Counted from the stretch's first letter, positions 34,478-42,896 are shown. The stretch is 64,000 nt of DNA from Aminobacterium sp. MB27-C1 (GCF_030908405.1 NZ_CP133089.1:992001-1056000), one strand, 5' to 3'. A program made the numbers and translations. Notes: generated by a model from the letters alone, not told the origin.

Positions 34478-35186
34478 CGTTGAAACTTTGTCGAGAAAAG
34501 ACATCTGTGACTCTCTTCCAAACGCATCACATGTTGCGGAGGTACTAGATCGTCTTGAAGAGTGTTGGAATATGGAGAAGGACCCTCCAAACCTTTGGCA
34601 TGAGGAACCTCTTGACGGGTTGATCCTTACTCTTTTATCGCAGAATACAAATGATAAGAACAGAGATCGGGCGTATAACAATCTGAAAAGGATTTACCCT
34701 ACATGGGAGGGTGTTGCTCAGGCAGCAACAGAGGATATAAAAGAATCCATTCGTGTAGCGGGATTATCTGACATCAAATCTAAACGAATGAAAGACATTC
34801 TTGAGGCTGTAAAGGCTTCTTTTGGCTCATATTCAATAAAGGCATTACGAGATAAAAGCTCTGAGGAGGCCAGATATTTTCTTTCTAGACTGCCTGGAGT
34901 GGGAGCTAAAACAATTGCATGTGTCTTACTCTTTGATTTGAGTTTTCCCGCTTTTCCTGTTGATACGCACATACAGCGCTTTTCAAAAAGAATTGGCTGG
35001 GCCCATGAACGATGTAAGCCAGAAGAAATTGAGACAATGCTTGAAAAAGTAGTTCCAGAAAGCCGGTTTTTAGGTGGGCATGTCAACATTATTACTCATG
35101 GCCGAAATATATGTCTTGCGAGACAACCTCAATGTTCTCATTGTGCTGTTCGTGATTTGTGCATGTTTGCTAAAAATATGGAATGA
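34452..35186 (+). CDS. nth: Endonuclease III family DNA glycosylase
   Basis: The enzyme removes oxidised pyrimidines and nicks the strand. The 244-residue product has the helix-hairpin-helix LPGVGAKTIACVLL with the catalytic Lys, the catalytic Asp in FPVDTHIQR, and a C-terminal iron-sulfur cluster with spacing C-x6-C-x2-C-x5-C (CLARQPQCSHCAVRDLC). The start is uncertain: ATG at 34452 and at 34461 both lie within the end of the Lon-like gene and neither has a good ribosome site. A strong terminator follows. Confidence 0.9.
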   Translation: MSKMQKKNNVETLSRKDICDSLPNASHVAEVLDRLEECWNMEKDPPNLWHEEPLDGLILTLLSQNTNDKNRDRAYNNLKRIYPTWEGVAQAATEDIKESIRVAGLSDIKSKRMKDILEAVKASFGSYSIKALRDKSSEEARYFLSRLPGVGAKTIACVLLFDLSFPAFPVDTHIQRFSKRIGWAHERCKPEEIETMLEKVVPESRFLGGHVNIITHGRNICLARQPQCSHCAVRDLCMFAKNME

Positions 35187-35187
35187 A

Positions 35188-35228
35188 GAAAAAGGAGGCA
35201 GCTTCTAAAGGCTGCCTCCTTCGTTTTT
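35188..35228. terminator. Bidirectional terminator after nth
   Basis: An 11-base-pair stem (35192-35202 with 35211-35221) has a T run after it on the plus strand (35224-35228) and an A run before it (35189-35193) that serves as the T run for the convergent YerC-type gene. Confidence 0.92.
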
Positions 35229-35251
35229 AGTATCAAAATTTATTGCAAAAA

Positions 35252-35566
35252 TTAATCTTCCTGTGCTTTGTCGTCTTCTAATTTCTTGAGGTTGGCTAAA
35301 ACGATTCTATACCCGTCAGCACCGTATTCAAGGAATTTCTTAACCCTGCTTATTGTTGCAGTACTAGCACCTGTTTGTTGCGCAATCTGAGGATATGTGT
35401 ACCCTCCATCAAGCAATCTTGCAACTTCTAGGCGCTGTGCCAGAGCTCGTATTTCCCCAATAGTCGCTACGTCTTCAAGAAAACCGTACATTTCTTCCAC
35501 TGAATTCAACGACAATAAAGCTTTGCAAAGCTGATCAGTTAATTGATCCTTCCATTTTTCTACCAT
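35252..35566 (-). CDS. YerC/TrpR-like helix-turn-helix protein
   Basis: The product (104 residues) belongs to the YerC/YecD family related to TrpR: IGEIRALAQRLEVARLLDGGYTYPQIA followed by the recognition segment GASTATISRVKKFLEYG. It is probably a small DNA-binding regulator; in Bacillus the function is unclear. I chose the ATG at 35566, ten bases after AGGAGG, over the ATG at 35575, which is only one base from it. It lies 18 bases after hisC on the same strand, so it may be cotranscribed and could regulate amino-acid metabolism. Confidence 0.85.
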   Translation of the reverse strand: MVEKWKDQLTDQLCKALLSLNSVEEMYGFLEDVATIGEIRALAQRLEVARLLDGGYTYPQIAQQTGASTATISRVKKFLEYGADGYRIVLANLKKLEDDKAQED

Positions 35567-35584
35567 AAACGCCATACCTCCTCG

Positions 35585-36625
35585 TTATTCGAAACGTTTT
35601 GATAGTTGAGAAAGGCAACTATAAACCTTGTCCATCTCACCTGAGAGACCAATTGAAACTCTGATCCAACTGCCTCCCATATCCGGTATTTTAAAAAATT
35701 TGATTGCAATGTCATTTTCTTCAAATAATGATTGAATAATTTTTTTCTCTTCATGAATATGTACTAATACAAAATTTGCATCACTTGAATACGCATGTAT
35801 TGAGGGGAGCATATTACATTGGCGTATAAATGATTCACGATTGTCTTGAATTGATTTCTTACGTTCTTGAATCAAACCTGGGTATTTCAATACTATATTA
35901 ACTATAGCTGCTGTAAGCTGATTGATATTAAAGGGACTTTTTATTGTATTGAGAGTATGTGCTACATCAGAGTTACAAATCCCATATCCAAAACGAATTC
36001 CTGCTAGTCCCCACGCTTTAGAAAGTGTTTTGAGGATAACTGTGCGGGCAGGAATATTATTTGCTTGAAGAGATTCTAAGAACGTCTCATTAGCAAACTC
36101 TCCATAGGCTTCATCTATAACTGTAATCCCTATGTTTTGTTCGATAACCTCTTGTAAGAACAAGCAAGGCAATGTCTGTCCAGTAGGGTTGTTGGGCGTG
36201 TCTATAAGAACTAAAACAGGTTTTTCTCTTCTTAAAGTATCTAGAAAGAGTTCTGTGTTGAAAAAACAATCCTTTTCAGTAAATGTTATGGGCACAGTAA
36301 TGTGTTCAGCTCCATAAACACGGCATAAATGGGCGTATTCCGAAAAAGATGGCGAGAAAGTGAGTACTTTTGCCCCTGGTTTAACATATGCAGCAAAAAG
36401 CAACCATAAAACTTCATCTCCTCCGTTACCTAAAATGTAACTCTTTGTAGGGAAACCGGTAAAGTAGCTGAGTTGTTTTTTAATGTCACTATACCCTGGG
36501 TCTGGATATCTATTCAACTCCACATCTGTAAGAACAGAAAAAATTTCTTCTTTCAGAGATTGAGGAAGCTGAAAGGGATTTTCATTTTTATCAAGGCGTA
36601 TTTTGGGGTTAATGTGTGTTAACAT
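35585..36625 (-). CDS. hisC: Histidinol-phosphate aminotransferase
   Basis: HisC is a PLP enzyme that makes histidinol phosphate; some relatives act on aromatic or other amino acids. The 346-residue product starts LDKNENPFQLP, has GNGGDEVLW, TPNNPTG, VIDEAYGEF and the PLP lysine in TLSKAWGLAGIRFGY. GAGG lies eight bases before the ATG. No other his genes are near, so a broad-specificity aminotransferase role is possible. A YerC-type gene follows on the same strand. Confidence 0.86.
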   Translation of the reverse strand: MLTHINPKIRLDKNENPFQLPQSLKEEIFSVLTDVELNRYPDPGYSDIKKQLSYFTGFPTKSYILGNGGDEVLWLLFAAYVKPGAKVLTFSPSFSEYAHLCRVYGAEHITVPITFTEKDCFFNTELFLDTLRREKPVLVLIDTPNNPTGQTLPCLFLQEVIEQNIGITVIDEAYGEFANETFLESLQANNIPARTVILKTLSKAWGLAGIRFGYGICNSDVAHTLNTIKSPFNINQLTAAIVNIVLKYPGLIQERKKSIQDNRESFIRQCNMLPSIHAYSSDANFVLVHIHEEKKIIQSLFEENDIAIKFFKIPDMGGSWIRVSIGLSGEMDKVYSCLSQLSKRFE

Positions 36626-36689
36626 TTGTATGCCTCACTTCTTCTTAACTTCAACTAATTAGAGTGTAAAACTTATCGATTTATAATGC

Positions 36690-36718
36690 AGTCTAACATG
36701 GCTAGAAATACCTGTCAA
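36690..36718 (-). promoter_or_regulatory. Promoter for hisC
   Basis: On the minus strand TTGACA (36718-36713), a 17-base spacer and TAGACT (36695-36690) form a good sigma-70 promoter about 65 bases before the hisC ATG. The 164-base region up to the divergent HD gene holds no other clear feature. Confidence 0.65.
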
Positions 36719-36789
36719 CAGATAGGATTTAGTGTAATATATAAGAAAGTGAATAATTATTAAAGAAGAGAAAAGGATAATGGGGGCCT

Positions 36790-37962
36790 ATGAAGAAAAT
36801 AAGAAAAGTACCCATATCAGAACTTAAAGATACAGAAGGAATTATTATAGAAGATGTTTTGGCGAAAGACATGGTTCTTGTTTCTAAAGGAACGGAGTTA
36901 AAGCGTCTTTTTGAGTTGAAGCCTGGAATAGAAGAAGATTTAAAACGTCATGGAATTGAATGGGTCAGAGTAAAGAGTATTACGCCCTCACTGGAGTCTT
37001 TTTCTCATGTACTTCCTGAACTTTTGCCTCCAATTCGTATTATCAATTCTCGTTTTGCCGAAGTTGTCTTTTACCAATTCGCTGCTTTTGCACAAAACAT
37101 AAAGAATAAACGTCTTAGAAAAGAAGGAATTACAACATTTATTAATATGGGGGCCTCTCTTGTTGAAGAAATATATGAAACATCATCTATAACGTTATCT
37201 TTGACAGAAACTGATCACGAGGAAAAACAGCTTTTTTCTCACTTACTCAATGTAGCATTGTTAAGTGGTTATATTGCCAAGCAAATTTTCCCATATTGGA
37301 GAGAAACGGCGGAAAATGCAGTTATTACAGGTTTATTTCACGATATTGGGAAGATCCTCTATAAAGATTGCGAATCTGAGGAATGTAAAATGAATCACCC
37401 TATTCTCGGAGAAAGTATGCTTCGAGAAGCTGGAGTGGAGAATGAGAATATTCTTTATGGAGTTCGGGCCCATCATGAAAAATGGGATGGTTCGGGGCAT
37501 CCTGATAGAATAAAGAATGAAAAAATTCCGTTGCTCGCTCGGATTGTGGCTGTAGCCAATAGTTTTTGTTCTTTGGAAGAAGAAAGCAACACATACTCGC
37601 AACGATTATCGAAGGTAGTGATGCATGTTAGTTCTTCTTATGATCCCTTCATTGTAAGAGGAATTGTTTCTTCTTTAGGACTCTACCCGCCAGGAAGCTT
37701 TGTTGAGCTTTCAAATAACAAGAAAGCAATCGTTCTTTCGACAGGAATAAATAATATTTTTCAACCTCGTATTTGTCTTATTGAAAATGAAGAAATTCAA
37801 GACGGAATAATTGATTTAAATGGAAACCCGTCTCTTTATATACGTCAGGTGTGGGATAATATAGATAAGAAGCCAGTAGCGGAACTTTCAAAAAAGGATA
37901 TAAAAATAGAAAGCGCAACGGCATCACATGCCGGATATATATATAAAAAATACAAAGGTTAA
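36790..37962 (+). CDS. HD-GYP-like phosphohydrolase domain protein
   Basis: The 390-residue product has an N-terminal region like that found before many HD-GYP domains (residues 1-70) and an HD domain at about 140-290. The metal site includes GLFHDIGK (His184, Asp185), a further MNHPILG histidine and VRAHHEKWDGSGHPDRI. The GYP triplet of cyclic-di-GMP phosphodiesterases is replaced by GHP. The remaining C-terminal part (300-390) is beta-rich. Activity on cyclic di-GMP is plausible but unproven. No partner GGDEF gene is adjacent. Confidence 0.8.
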   Translation: MKKIRKVPISELKDTEGIIIEDVLAKDMVLVSKGTELKRLFELKPGIEEDLKRHGIEWVRVKSITPSLESFSHVLPELLPPIRIINSRFAEVVFYQFAAFAQNIKNKRLRKEGITTFINMGASLVEEIYETSSITLSLTETDHEEKQLFSHLLNVALLSGYIAKQIFPYWRETAENAVITGLFHDIGKILYKDCESEECKMNHPILGESMLREAGVENENILYGVRAHHEKWDGSGHPDRIKNEKIPLLARIVAVANSFCSLEEESNTYSQRLSKVVMHVSSSYDPFIVRGIVSSLGLYPPGSFVELSNNKKAIVLSTGINNIFQPRICLIENEEIQDGIIDLNGNPSLYIRQVWDNIDKKPVAELSKKDIKIESATASHAGYIYKKYKG

Positions 37963-38005
37963 ATGGAGGTGTTTTTACCTCTCACTCTTTGCATCTAGAG
38001 CAATT

Positions 38006-38025
38006 ATGCTGTATTCTTACAGCAT
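38006..38025 (+). other. Hairpin upstream of efp
   Basis: ATGCTGTA (38006-38013) pairs with TACAGCAT (38018-38025) around a four-base loop, followed by a short T-rich stretch. It may be a weak terminator for the HD gene or part of the efp leader. Confidence 0.35.
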
Positions 38026-38066
38026 GTATTTTAGAAGCGCTAATTTTAGTAGGAGGTAAGAAATGT

Positions 38067-38639
38067 ATGAGTCAAGTTATTGACACCACTGATTTTTATT
38101 CCGGTATAAAAATGAAGTGGCAGGAGGGTATTTGGGAAGTAGTAGAATACCAACACCACAAAATGGGGCGTGGTGGCGCAGTAATTCGTACGAAGCTGAA
38201 GAATATAGAGAATGGATCTATTGTAGAAACAACTTTCCGTTCTGGCGAAAAATTTGAGCGAGTAATTTTCGATGATAAAGCTGCGCAGTTCCTTTATCAG
38301 GAGGGTGACAGTTACGTTTTTATGGATATGGAAAGCTACGACCAGCTCTATATTCATAAAGATGTTTTAGGTGATGTTGTTAACTACCTGACCGATAATT
38401 TAGAAGTTCAACTTGAATATTATGAAGGGCGCGTGATGGGGGTAGAACTTCCCAAGAGCGTAGAATTAAAAGTTATAGATACCCCTCCCGGTTATAAGGG
38501 GGACACTGTTTCCAGTAGTGGAAAACCAGCAACGTTAGAGACAGGCATTACTATTACCGTACCTATTTTTGTAAACGTAGGAGATACTGTAGTAGTTGAT
38601 ACTCGTTCGGGGGAATATCTCGAACGGGCTAAAAAATAA
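38067..38639 (+). CDS. efp: Translation elongation factor P
   Basis: EF-P rescues ribosomes stalled at proline runs. The 190-residue product has three domains and the closing region GDTVVVDTRSGEYLERAKK. The tip of domain I reads HHKMGRGGAVIRTKL, with Arg35 at the position normally carrying a modified Lys, as also in Thermus EF-P. The ATG at 38067 is ten bases after AGGAGG. Another ATG at 38063, six bases after it and out of frame, would encode only six residues. A frame starting at 37989 is rejected because it lacks a ribosome site. Confidence 0.95.
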   Translation: MSQVIDTTDFYSGIKMKWQEGIWEVVEYQHHKMGRGGAVIRTKLKNIENGSIVETTFRSGEKFERVIFDDKAAQFLYQEGDSYVFMDMESYDQLYIHKDVLGDVVNYLTDNLEVQLEYYEGRVMGVELPKSVELKVIDTPPGYKGDTVSSSGKPATLETGITITVPIFVNVGDTVVVDTRSGEYLERAKK

Positions 38640-38660
38640 GGAATCCAGGAGGGTCGAACT

Positions 38661-39083
38661 ATGAGCGCAAAAGAAAAAATAGCATACCTGAAAGGCTTAT
38701 TGGCAGGGCTTGACATTCAGGATGAAACGACAGCTAAAGCGTTTAAGTCTGTTACTGAAGCTTTAGAGGCTCTTGCAGAAGAAGTAGAGGAACAGGCTGA
38801 TATCATAGAAGAGCAGCAGGACCTTTATGAGGAGCTTGCTGATGATTTTTCCCTTCTAGACGAAGATCTCGATTCTCTCGAGAGATCCTTTGCTGAATAT
38901 GTAGGCGAAGATTTTGACGAAACAGACGAGGATGAAGAAGCTGATTTTGATGAAACATACGAGTCAGTTGCTTGCCCAAAATGCGGACACATTTTTTATT
39001 ATCAGCCAGAAGTATACGGTGAAGACGAATCTCTTCAGTGTCCCGATTGTGGGGAAACCTTCGCTCAACCTACAGAAGAGTAA
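38661..39083 (+). CDS. Small zinc-ribbon protein of the CD1247-N type
   Basis: The 140-residue product starts AKEKIAYLKGLLAGLDI, resembling the N-terminal domain named after Clostridioides CD1247. It continues as a strongly acidic coiled-coil region (about 30-100) and ends in a zinc ribbon with CPKCGHIF and CPDCGETF. The function is unknown; an AGGAGG site precedes the ATG. The order efp / this gene / Asp23 protein / nusB is similar to Gram-positive genomes, where efp, Asp23-family genes and nusB cluster. Confidence 0.75.
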   Translation: MSAKEKIAYLKGLLAGLDIQDETTAKAFKSVTEALEALAEEVEEQADIIEEQQDLYEELADDFSLLDEDLDSLERSFAEYVGEDFDETDEDEEADFDETYESVACPKCGHIFYYQPEVYGEDESLQCPDCGETFAQPTEE

Positions 39084-39103
39084 TTAGAAAAGGAGGTCTA
39101 GTG

Positions 39104-39652
39104 ATGGATGACGTTCGTGAAGACCTGAACCTTGAATCTCAAGATCAGGATTTTGAGATGGGGGAGCCTGTGAGGGACGAACAGGAAGTAACAGAAGAGC
39201 GTTCTGTTCAGGGGAATGTTCACATAGCAGAAGATGTCATCACAGAGCTGGCCCGAAAAACATTGACTCTTGTCCCAGGAGTACAGCCGGCAAGTCCGGG
39301 ACTTGTTTCTAAGTTAGGGTTGGTAGGCCGTAAGGCTATTGATGGGATCAAAGTTTCTGTAGAAGAAAATATTAATCCACCTCAAATTACTGTTGATGTT
39401 TTCGTTTTAGTGAAATATGGTTTGCGTATTCCAGATATAGCTTGGGATCTTCAAGAAGCTGTGAAGAATAATCTTGAGCAATATACCGGATATACAGTTA
39501 AAGCAGTAAATGTTAATGTGCAAGGAGTATTTTTTCATGAACGTTCTGTGCAGTCAGTAAACGCTGATACAGATAAGAATGTTGTGAAAGAACAGGTTGT
39601 GAGTGTAACTGAAACAGGATCTGAAACTGAAGCCGACGCAGAGTCTAAATAG
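39104..39652 (+). CDS. Asp23/Gls24 family envelope-stress protein
   Basis: The 182-residue product has an acidic N-terminal tail (1-45) and the DUF322 domain (about 48-150) with VHIAEDVITELARKT, then VDVFVLVKYGLRIPDIAWDLQ and VKAVNVNVQGVFF. The C-terminus is again acidic. In Staphylococcus Asp23 lies under the membrane, held by AmaP; a two-helix membrane protein is encoded next door here. AAGGAGG precedes the start at 39104; a GTG three bases upstream is equally usable. Confidence 0.9.
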   Translation: MDDVREDLNLESQDQDFEMGEPVRDEQEVTEERSVQGNVHIAEDVITELARKTLTLVPGVQPASPGLVSKLGLVGRKAIDGIKVSVEENINPPQITVDVFVLVKYGLRIPDIAWDLQEAVKNNLEQYTGYTVKAVNVNVQGVFFHERSVQSVNADTDKNVVKEQVVSVTETGSETEADAESK

Positions 39653-39678
39653 CGTTTGGTTATATTGTGTGATAGGGA

Positions 39679-39703
39679 AGGCCGGCCTCATTTGTGCCGG
39701 CCT
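39679..39703 (+). other. GC-rich hairpin after the Asp23 gene
   Basis: AGGCCGGC (39679-39686) pairs with GCCGGCCT (39696-39703) across a nine-base loop. No T run follows, so it is at most a weak or factor-dependent terminator or an RNA processing signal inside the efp-nusB cluster. Confidence 0.45.
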
Positions 39704-39728
39704 GTCTTAATCCCGGGGGTGGTTTGCG

Positions 39729-40217
39729 ATGTATCTGTTTTGGAAAAATACAACCCTTGGCAGTATTCGTTTATCTCGGGAAGGGTTGACAGAATTTATT
39801 GATTCATTGCTTTTGCCTTCATATTCTTGCAAAGAAGTTGCCCTTTCCAGAATGGAAAATTCGTTGTATATTGTTTTATCTCTGCCTCAACCCCATAATG
39901 CTCTTGAAGTGAAGATGGTTGAGGAAAAACTCCAATCGTCCTTTGCTGATTTGGGATTAGGCGTTCATATTTCTTGGACAGAAGAGAAAATTACAAAAGA
40001 TAAGAAGAAGATTCCAGAAATACTGCAAAATCCTTTATCTTGGGTGGCTTGTACCGCAGGAATAACCGCCTTGATTCATATGCGAATTAAAGGAATTCTC
40101 TGGACAGTTGCAGTAGGCGCTTTGACTTTTGTTGTTGCGCAATTTTTGCTGTCAGAACACGGGCAAAAATTGATAGATCGTTGTATAGATTACATAAGAA
40201 AAATCATCAGGAGGTAA
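39729..40217 (+). CDS. Hypothetical membrane protein between Asp23 gene and nusB
   Basis: I do not recognise this 162-residue protein. The N-terminal 95 residues look soluble. Two hydrophobic segments follow at about 101-117 (WVACTAGITALIHM) and 121-140 (GILWTVAVGALTFVVAQFLL), ending in a basic tail (IDYIRKIIRR) that would favour the cytoplasm. Placement beside an Asp23 protein suggests a membrane anchor role like AmaP, although sequence similarity is not evident. nusB begins directly after the stop. Confidence 0.72.
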   Translation: MYLFWKNTTLGSIRLSREGLTEFIDSLLLPSYSCKEVALSRMENSLYIVLSLPQPHNALEVKMVEEKLQSSFADLGLGVHISWTEEKITKDKKKIPEILQNPLSWVACTAGITALIHMRIKGILWTVAVGALTFVVAQFLLSEHGQKLIDRCIDYIRKIIRR

Positions 40218-40697
40218 ATGTTGAATAAGAACATCCTTCCTCAAAAAAGACGTAGATCGAGGGAAATCGCTTTACAGGTTTTATACGCGTTAGATATACG
40301 TAATTGCGAAACAGTAGATCAGATTCTTGATTTTTATCCGGAGGTTGATGAAGATCCGGATGTGGCTTCTTATGCTACAGCTCTGGTCAATGGTGTGTGG
40401 AACTCTCGTTTTGAGATTGACACCCTTATTCGTGAGTATGTTGTAGGATGGAGACCGGAACGAATGGTTGCTGTAGACAGAGCAGCTCTCCGTCTTGCAA
40501 TTTATGAAGGGATAATTAATCAAATGATTCCCATTCCTGTTGCTATTTCGGAAGCCGTTGAGCTTGCTAAAGCCTTTGGAACGGAAGAGTCAGGTCGTTT
40601 TGTTAATGGTGTACTTGGTAGAATCGTTCGAGCTCTTTCACCATCGGTAAAGGATGAAGAAGATGCAGGGAACAACTCTCCCCAGACTCACAGTTGA
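40218..40697 (+). CDS. nusB: Transcription antitermination protein NusB
   Basis: NusB works with NusE on boxA RNA in rRNA antitermination. The 159-residue product starts RRRSREIALQVLYALD and has DTLIREYVVGWRPERMVAVDRAAL and the closing KAFGTEESGRFVNGVLGRI. AGGAGG precedes the ATG by three bases. The last 35 bases overlap xseA. Confidence 0.95.
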   Translation: MLNKNILPQKRRRSREIALQVLYALDIRNCETVDQILDFYPEVDEDPDVASYATALVNGVWNSRFEIDTLIREYVVGWRPERMVAVDRAALRLAIYEGIINQMIPIPVAISEAVELAKAFGTEESGRFVNGVLGRIVRALSPSVKDEEDAGNNSPQTHS

Positions 40698-41886
40698 TGA
40701 GGTTACAAACCGTATTCAAGGATTACTTTTTTCAGATCCGGTACTTCAAAATCTTGTAGTTGTTGGTGAGATAGTCGAAATAAAGAGACATACAAGTGGG
40801 CATGTTTATTTTACTTTAACAGGCGATGAGGGACGTTTAGCCTGTGTCCTTTTCAAATCTGATGCTATGCGAGTTCCTCTGTGGCCTCGTAAAGGAGATG
40901 AAGTACTCGCCGAAGGGCGAGTTGGACTTTACCCTCCGCGAGGTTCATATCAGCTTTATGTTCGACGGTTGACGCCTTTAGGTGTTGGTGCAGCCGCACG
41001 AGCACGAGAGGAACTACGAATCAGACTTGAAAAAGAAGGACTGTTTGATCCCCGGTTAAAAAGAAAACTTCCACCTTTCCCTCAGAAAGTAGCAGTGATA
41101 ACGTCAGCAACAGGGGCGGCTATAAGAGACGTTGTAAAGGTTTCCCGTAACAGGTTTCCTCAGTGTTCTCTTATAATTGTGCCTTGTTTAGTGCAAGGGT
41201 ATGACGCCCCGGAGGAAATTTTTGCAGCTTTTTCGCAAATCCGTACATATGGTGATATTGATGCTGTAATGCTTGTTCGCGGAGGGGGAAGTCGCGATGA
41301 TCTCACTCCTTTCGATGATGAGCGAGTCGTGAGAGCCATTCGTATGTGTCCCTTCCCGGTTGTAACTGGTGTAGGTCACGAAATTGATGTTACGCTAAGC
41401 GATTATGCAGCAGATGTTTCTGCTTCAACGCCCTCTGCTGCAGCAGAACGTCTCTTTCCTGATTATCGTGATTTATCTAGGCAAGTTAACCACTATTCGC
41501 AATCTATTATAAAAGCTTGTTTTCAAAGCATAGACAAAAAAAATGAACATTTGATCCAAATTGAACAACTTCTTAAAACGTTCTCTTTTAAAAATATAGA
41601 AATAACCGCCAAAAGTCTGACCGAAAGAAGACGACATATGAATCTTTTGATGAAGTCAAGATTTGAAGAAAAGAAAAGTGCTCTTTCCTCTGTCGCAGGA
41701 GCACTTAATGCACTTTCCCCTCTCTCAATTCTCTCTCGAGGATTTATTAGCTGTACCAAAGAAGGTGGGGAAGTAGTCACTTCTGTTGACCAACTAGAGT
41801 TAAATGAAAGGCTTACACTCTCTTTCATAGACGGACAGTCAAAAGTACGTGTTGAAAAAATTACAAAAACAGGGGAAAGTGAGTGA
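40663..41886 (+). CDS. xseA: Exodeoxyribonuclease VII large subunit
   Basis: ExoVII degrades single-stranded DNA. The 407-residue product has an N-terminal OB fold (VGEIVEIKRHTSGHVYFTL), the central catalytic domain (AVITSATGAAIRDV, VRGGGSRDDLTPFDDE, TGVGHEIDVTLSDYAADV, STPSAAAE) and a helical C-terminal region. The ATG at 40663 is preferred to one at 40654, because AAAGGA at 40649 fits it better. The usual partner xseB does not follow; mtnA does. Confidence 0.94.
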   Translation: MQGTTLPRLTVDEVTNRIQGLLFSDPVLQNLVVVGEIVEIKRHTSGHVYFTLTGDEGRLACVLFKSDAMRVPLWPRKGDEVLAEGRVGLYPPRGSYQLYVRRLTPLGVGAAARAREELRIRLEKEGLFDPRLKRKLPPFPQKVAVITSATGAAIRDVVKVSRNRFPQCSLIIVPCLVQGYDAPEEIFAAFSQIRTYGDIDAVMLVRGGGSRDDLTPFDDERVVRAIRMCPFPVVTGVGHEIDVTLSDYAADVSASTPSAAAERLFPDYRDLSRQVNHYSQSIIKACFQSIDKKNEHLIQIEQLLKTFSFKNIEITAKSLTERRRHMNLLMKSRFEEKKSALSSVAGALNALSPLSILSRGFISCTKEGGEVVTSVDQLELNERLTLSFIDGQSKVRVEKITKTGESE

Positions 41887-42896
41887 AATCAATGTTGCCT
41901 AATCCAGTAAGTTGGGATGAAGAGAAAAAGAAAGTTCGCATTTTAGACCAAAGATGTCTTCCTTGGGATGTAACTTTTGTCTCCTGTTCTACTTTTGAGG
42001 ATGTTGCTAAAGCTATAGAGAGTATGGTTGTTCGTGGAGCTCCGGCTATCGGAGTAGCTGCTGCTTTTGGTGTAGCTCTAGCGTCTAAAAATGGCAAGCA
42101 AGAAGCTGATAAGGCTATTAGGCGGTTGGCCCAAACAAGGCCTACTGCTGTAAATCTTTTTTGGGCACTTAAGCGTATGGAAAATATAGTAAATCTATCG
42201 GAAGGCCAATCTCTTTATTCTGAAATGATAAAAGAGGCCTATTCTATTCTTGAAGAAGATATTGAAATAAATCGTCATATAGGGCATTGGGGACAAAGTT
42301 TACTTCCTGAGAATTCTATAGTTTTGACCCATTGTAATGCTGGAGCGTTGGCTACAGCAGGATATGGAACAGCTCTCGGTGTTGTTCGTGCGGCAAGAGA
42401 AGAAGGTAAAAATATTAAAATTTATGCGGATGAAACACGCCCTGTTTTTCAAGGAGCGCGTCTTACTGCATGGGAACTTATTGAAGATGGTTTTGATGTA
42501 ACTGTCATATGTGACAATATGGCAGGAGCTCTCATGAAAAAAGAACATATCTCTGCCGTTTTGGTCGGAGCGGATAGAATAGCTCTTAATGGTGATACTG
42601 CCAATAAGATTGGAACCTATTCTCTTGCGGTTTTAGCGAAGTTTCATTTAGTGCCCTTTTATGTGGTGGCCCCAATATCTACGATAGATAAAGAAGCTAA
42701 AGATGGTTCTTATATTGAGATAGAGCAGCGAAATGGCAAAGAGGTCAGAGAACCTACTGGTCATCCTTTGATTCCTGAATCCTTTCCGGTATGGAACCCT
42801 GCCTTTGACGTTACTCCGCACTCATTAATAACGGCAATAATAACGGAAAAGGGAGTGCTTTACCCACCTTTTCTTAAAAAAATAAAGACTATCTAG
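41883..42896 (+). CDS. mtnA: Methylthioribose-1-phosphate isomerase MtnA
   Basis: MtnA converts methylthioribose 1-phosphate to methylthioribulose 1-phosphate in methionine salvage. The 337-residue product has VVRGAPAIGVAAAFG, the catalytic-cysteine region THCNAGALATAGYGTALG, DETRPVFQGARLTAWEL and the catalytic Asp in VGADRIALNGDTANKIGTY. The start is GTG at 41883, with GGGGA upstream, overlapping xseA by four bases; an ATG at 41892 is possible. It leads the mtnA-ahcY-mtaD group. Confidence 0.93.
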   Translation: MKSMLPNPVSWDEEKKKVRILDQRCLPWDVTFVSCSTFEDVAKAIESMVVRGAPAIGVAAAFGVALASKNGKQEADKAIRRLAQTRPTAVNLFWALKRMENIVNLSEGQSLYSEMIKEAYSILEEDIEINRHIGHWGQSLLPENSIVLTHCNAGALATAGYGTALGVVRAAREEGKNIKIYADETRPVFQGARLTAWELIEDGFDVTVICDNMAGALMKKEHISAVLVGADRIALNGDTANKIGTYSLAVLAKFHLVPFYVVAPISTIDKEAKDGSYIEIEQRNGKEVREPTGHPLIPESFPVWNPAFDVTPHSLITAIITEKGVLYPPFLKKIKTI

